8,953 bases of DNA, taken from NCBI GenBank assembly GCA_023228995.1, contig JALOAD010000085.1, forward strand, positions 1 through 8,953. The letters run 5' to 3'. This DNA comes from Candidatus Muiribacterium halophilum. Lineage in GTDB: Bacteria; Muiribacteriota; Muiribacteriia; Muiribacteriales; Muiribacteriaceae. A program made the translations under genes and the position numbers. The notes beneath the pieces were generated by a model that saw nothing but the letters and a program-made list of their open reading frames with translations, ran no database searches and had not been told where the DNA came from. Of the stretch, positions 7,029 through 8,953 are shown one piece after another (the stretch's first letter is position 1; the number at the start of each line of letters is the position of its first letter).

Positions 7029-8773
7029 AAGTTTTCCTCCAAGAATGAACCATTGTCATTTCTTAATATATTGTATTTTTTATATTTTAGCGATTGAGAT
7101 TTGATAAATTCATACTCACTATCTGTCAGTAATAAAACTAAATTCTCAAAATTTAAATAGCAAGTATTGAGTAAAAGCTCTTTATTTTTATTTGATAATC
7201 TTCCAAAAGGTGTATCAACCACTACAAATGATGTAAAATCTTTGAAATCAAGAATTGTTTTGATAATAAGAAAGTTTAAAATCTGTTTTTGACCAGCAGA
7301 CAGAAGATTTGTACTCAACTGTGAATTTTCATCTGATATCACTATTTCAAGATTCTTATTCACAACTATATTTTTGATATGTTTGTATTGGGCTAAAAAT
7401 TTAGCTGTATTTTGCTCTAATTTTTTATTAAATATTTTAAGGTTATCAAGTAATTTCTTCTCATAAAGCTGAGCACTTACTTTTGATATTGCTTGTAATT
7501 CTTCATAACCTTTAATTACAGCATATTGAGACTGATTTTCTCTAAAAGATTGAGTGATTGTTTTATTTATGTCTTTTAATTCTAAAGAGTCATCTTCTAT
7601 TTTATTTTTTAGTTCTAAAATCTTTTCTTCTAAATGTTCTACCATTTTTTCAATATTTTCTCTTTGAGAGAATAAAATTTGTACTACTTCTTGTCTAAGA
7701 GATGATTCCTCTTCTAATTTTATTTCATTTTCTATTTGTGTGAATTCTAATTTTAAATCTTTTAATTCATTGATCAATTCTCTAAAGTCTTTTGAAGAAA
7801 TAGATAAGTTTATATTTTCATTGTTATTTATCATTAAAGATTTAAAGATTTCAAAAATTTTATCTTCTTCAATAGGAGAATTGATTTCTTTTGCAAAATG
7901 TGAGAATTTTTTTGTAAATAAATTCTCATCTTCAATTTTTATAATACTTTTTGATCTTTTTTTAATTTCTTTAAATAGGTTTGAATTAAAAAGCAATGGC
8001 ATTTGCCATAAAATAGTATCTTTGAACTTAGTAGTTTTTTCATCCAATACTGTTTTGATATTTTCTTTTTGAATATTTAAATCTTTTAACTTTTTGTTTT
8101 TATTTCTTATTTGGGTATTGATTTTTTGTAAATTTAATTTTTCTATTTTAAGTGTGATTTCGCTACTTTTTAAATTCTCTTTATCTTTATTAATAGTTTC
8201 TATTAGGATTGTTCTTTTTTCTTCAAGCTTTAAAACTTCAGAAAAACCACTGGTTTGATTTTTTTCTAGTAATCTTTTTGAAACTTCATAAGCATCTTTC
8301 TGTGTATTTACCAATAAGTCTAAATCAAATACATAATCAAATATTGATTTTAATTTAGAGTTAGATAGTACCAGTAAATTATTACCTATTTCACCATCGT
8401 AAAATAAAAAATCTACTAAAAATTCTGGTATTTTATTTTGAATGAAATGTTCAGCTTCTGCATCTTCTAAAATGCTATTATCTTTAAAAGTAACAACAAG
8501 TTTTTCTTCAATTTTATTTGAAAAAAACCAATTTCTACAAATGTTAAACTCATCAAAATCTAGCTTTACCCAACAATTATAATTCTCTGCATTATTATTT
8601 AAAATAGATTTTACATCAATTTTAAGATAGTTCAAACATAGTTTAATTGCATTTAAAATAGATGTTTTACCAAATCCATTTGTACCTATTACACAAGTGA
8701 TATTATCTATTGATATTTTATTTTCACCATAATATGAGAATAAATTAGATATTTCTATATTAGTTAGTTTCAC
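7025..8773 (-). CDS. dndD: DndD-like SMC/Rad50-type ATPase of the phosphorothioation system (582 aa)
   Basis: DndD is an ATPase that works with DndC and DndE in placing sulfur in the DNA backbone. Counting from the GTG at 8773: Walker A GTNGFGKT at 30-37, a FLFYDGE motif at about 122-128 (the DndD-type F-F-D-G-E segment), a long coiled coil at roughly 160-250 and 335-410, the ABC signature LSAGQ at 491-495, and Walker B with its DndD-like tail (SFVVVDTPFGRLS) at 515-527. No Cys-x-x-Cys zinc hook is present. At 582 residues it is a little shorter than typical DndD. The upstream GTG at 8782 lacks a Shine-Dalgarno; the GTG at 8773 has AAAGG 8 nt before it, so I prefer 8773. It overlaps the dndC-like tail by 14 nt and dndE by 4 nt, consistent with one operon. 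Another SMC-like repair ATPase is the main alternative. Confidence 0.82.
   Translation of the reverse strand: MKLTNIEISNLFSYYGENKISIDNITCVIGTNGFGKTSILNAIKLCLNYLKIDVKSILNNNAENYNCWVKLDFDEFNICRNWFFSNKIEEKLVVTFKDNSILEDAEAEHFIQNKIPEFLVDFLFYDGEIGNNLLVLSNSKLKSIFDYVFDLDLLVNTQKDAYEVSKRLLEKNQTSGFSEVLKLEEKRTILIETINKDKENLKSSEITLKIEKLNLQKINTQIRNKNKKLKDLNIQKENIKTVLDEKTTKFKDTILWQMPLLFNSNLFKEIKKRSKSIIKIEDENLFTKKFSHFAKEINSPIEEDKIFEIFKSLMINNNENINLSISSKDFRELINELKDLKLEFTQIENEIKLEEESSLRQEVVQILFSQRENIEKMVEHLEEKILELKNKIEDDSLELKDINKTITQSFRENQSQYAVIKGYEELQAISKVSAQLYEKKLLDNLKIFNKKLEQNTAKFLAQYKHIKNIVVNKNLEIVISDENSQLSTNLLSAGQKQILNFLIIKTILDFKDFTSFVVVDTPFGRLSNKNKELLLNTCYLNFENLVLLLTDSEYEFIKSQSLKYKKYNILRNDNGSFLEENL
7036..7040 (-). 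promoter_or_regulatory. Strong Shine-Dalgarno for dndE
   Basis: GGAGG lies 7 nt before the dndE ATG and inside the end of dndD. It is the closest match to the consensus in the window and suggests DndE is translated efficiently relative to DndD. Confidence 0.7.
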
Positions 8774-8953
8774 GATACTCACCTTTATAGAAATCTAAAA
8801 CTTTTGACTCAATTTCATTCAAAATAGAGTATCTATTGGAAATATTTTTTCTGTATGTTTCAACTTCAAATATTCTTTCAAATAAATCAATATTAAAATC
8901 ATCATTTTCAATCGATTCTAAATCTTTTCTAAGTTCGGTTTGAATTGATTGAT
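8760..8953 (-). CDS. dndC: DndC-like sulfurtransferase, C-terminal tail only
   Basis: Only the last 63 residues are in the window; the gene runs off the right edge. The frame is open from 8951 to a TAA at 8760-8762. The piece has a pattern I associate with the end of DndC (the PAPS-reductase-like phosphorothioation sulfurtransferase): IDLFERIFEVE, then NISNRYSILNEIESKVLDFY. DndC proteins usually end with a L(L/I)-x-x-E ... RR ... I-x-x-(I/V)-L stretch and then a short tail. The catalytic P-loop and Fe-S cysteines lie upstream and cannot be seen. Support comes from position: it overlaps the start of the DndD-like gene by 14 nt, in the conserved dndC-dndD-dndE order. Without the catalytic part this remains a position-supported guess. 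Confidence 0.6.
   Translation of the reverse strand, partial: QSIQTELRKDLESIENDDFNIDLFERIFEVETYRKNISNRYSILNEIESKVLDFYKGEYRETN
8782..8786 (-). promoter_or_regulatory. Shine-Dalgarno deciding the dndD start
   Basis: AAAGG lies 8 nt before the GTG at 8773. For the alternative in-frame GTG at 8782 no such sequence exists in a suitable position, so translation most likely begins at 8773. Confidence 0.5.

Noticed and set aside
7740-8072. Plus-strand open frame inside dndD
   Set aside because: It is the complement of the DndD coiled coil, with Ser/Phe/Ile-rich composition, no ribosome binding site and no motif.
7025-8773. DndD-like gene as a RecN/Rad50 repair ATPase
   Set aside because: No zinc hook is present, and the F-Y-D-G-E segment, the DTPFGRLS Walker B tail and the flanking dndE/dndC-like genes favour DndD, although distant relatives cannot be excluded.
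1-8953. CRISPR array, tRNA, rRNA, insertion sequence or attachment site
   Set aside because: No regularly spaced repeats, cloverleaf-like GC-rich islands, transposase motifs or flanking terminal repeats were seen on reading both strands.

Overview
This AT-rich window fits a defence-island segment of a low-GC bacterium. A/T-ending codons, AGA arginine, visible Shine-Dalgarno sequences (AGGA, AAAGG, GGAGG) and a TTGACA/TATAAT promoter make a Campylobacterota member (Arcobacter or Sulfurimonas type) my best guess. This is tentative, because no housekeeping gene is present to anchor it.

Layout. (1) Positions 3-2183 (+) hold the 3' part of a large multi-HTH protein with a sigma-70 region-4-like domain. 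Its reading frame stays open to the left edge, so its start is outside the window. (2) Positions 2200-2430 (-) hold a small unknown gene with a perfect-consensus promoter, convergent with gene 1 and divergent from the next block. (3) Positions 2504-6624 (+) form a tight four-gene operon: a 62-aa HTH regulator; a HARE-HTH/coiled-coil/two-TM protein; a three-TM protein resembling putative phage abortive-infection (PutAbiC-type) proteins; and a DUF262/DUF1524 GmrSD/SspE-like protein. Spacings are a 17-nt overlap, a 3-nt gap and a 14-nt overlap. (4) Positions 6645-8953 (-) are read towards the operon and contain dndE, dndD and the tail of dndC, the DNA phosphorothioation (PT) modification genes, with overlapping ends.

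Reading. The right block is the core of a DndCDE system that places sulfur in the DNA backbone. No dndA, dndB or dndFGH-type restriction genes are in the window, although they could lie outside. The convergent plus-strand operon carries a DUF262 protein, the class that includes the PT-sensing SspE effector, with a HARE-HTH DNA-binding protein and a PutAbiC-like protein that both look membrane-anchored. I infer that it is a candidate PT-linked restriction or abortive-infection module with a membrane component, or a separate defence system beside dnd. In the DUF262 protein the expected catalytic His of the DUF1524 HNH motif appears to be Gln, so the nuclease may be inactive or altered.

Non-coding structure is sparse: a sigma-70 promoter at 2458-2486 (-), a weak terminator after gene 1, and a strong GC-rich hairpin inside dndE whose better-paired, T-flanked orientation is the plus strand, suggesting it ends the plus-strand operon transcript. 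No RNA gene, insertion sequence or CRISPR array was seen, and no intergenic gap exceeds about 75 bases.
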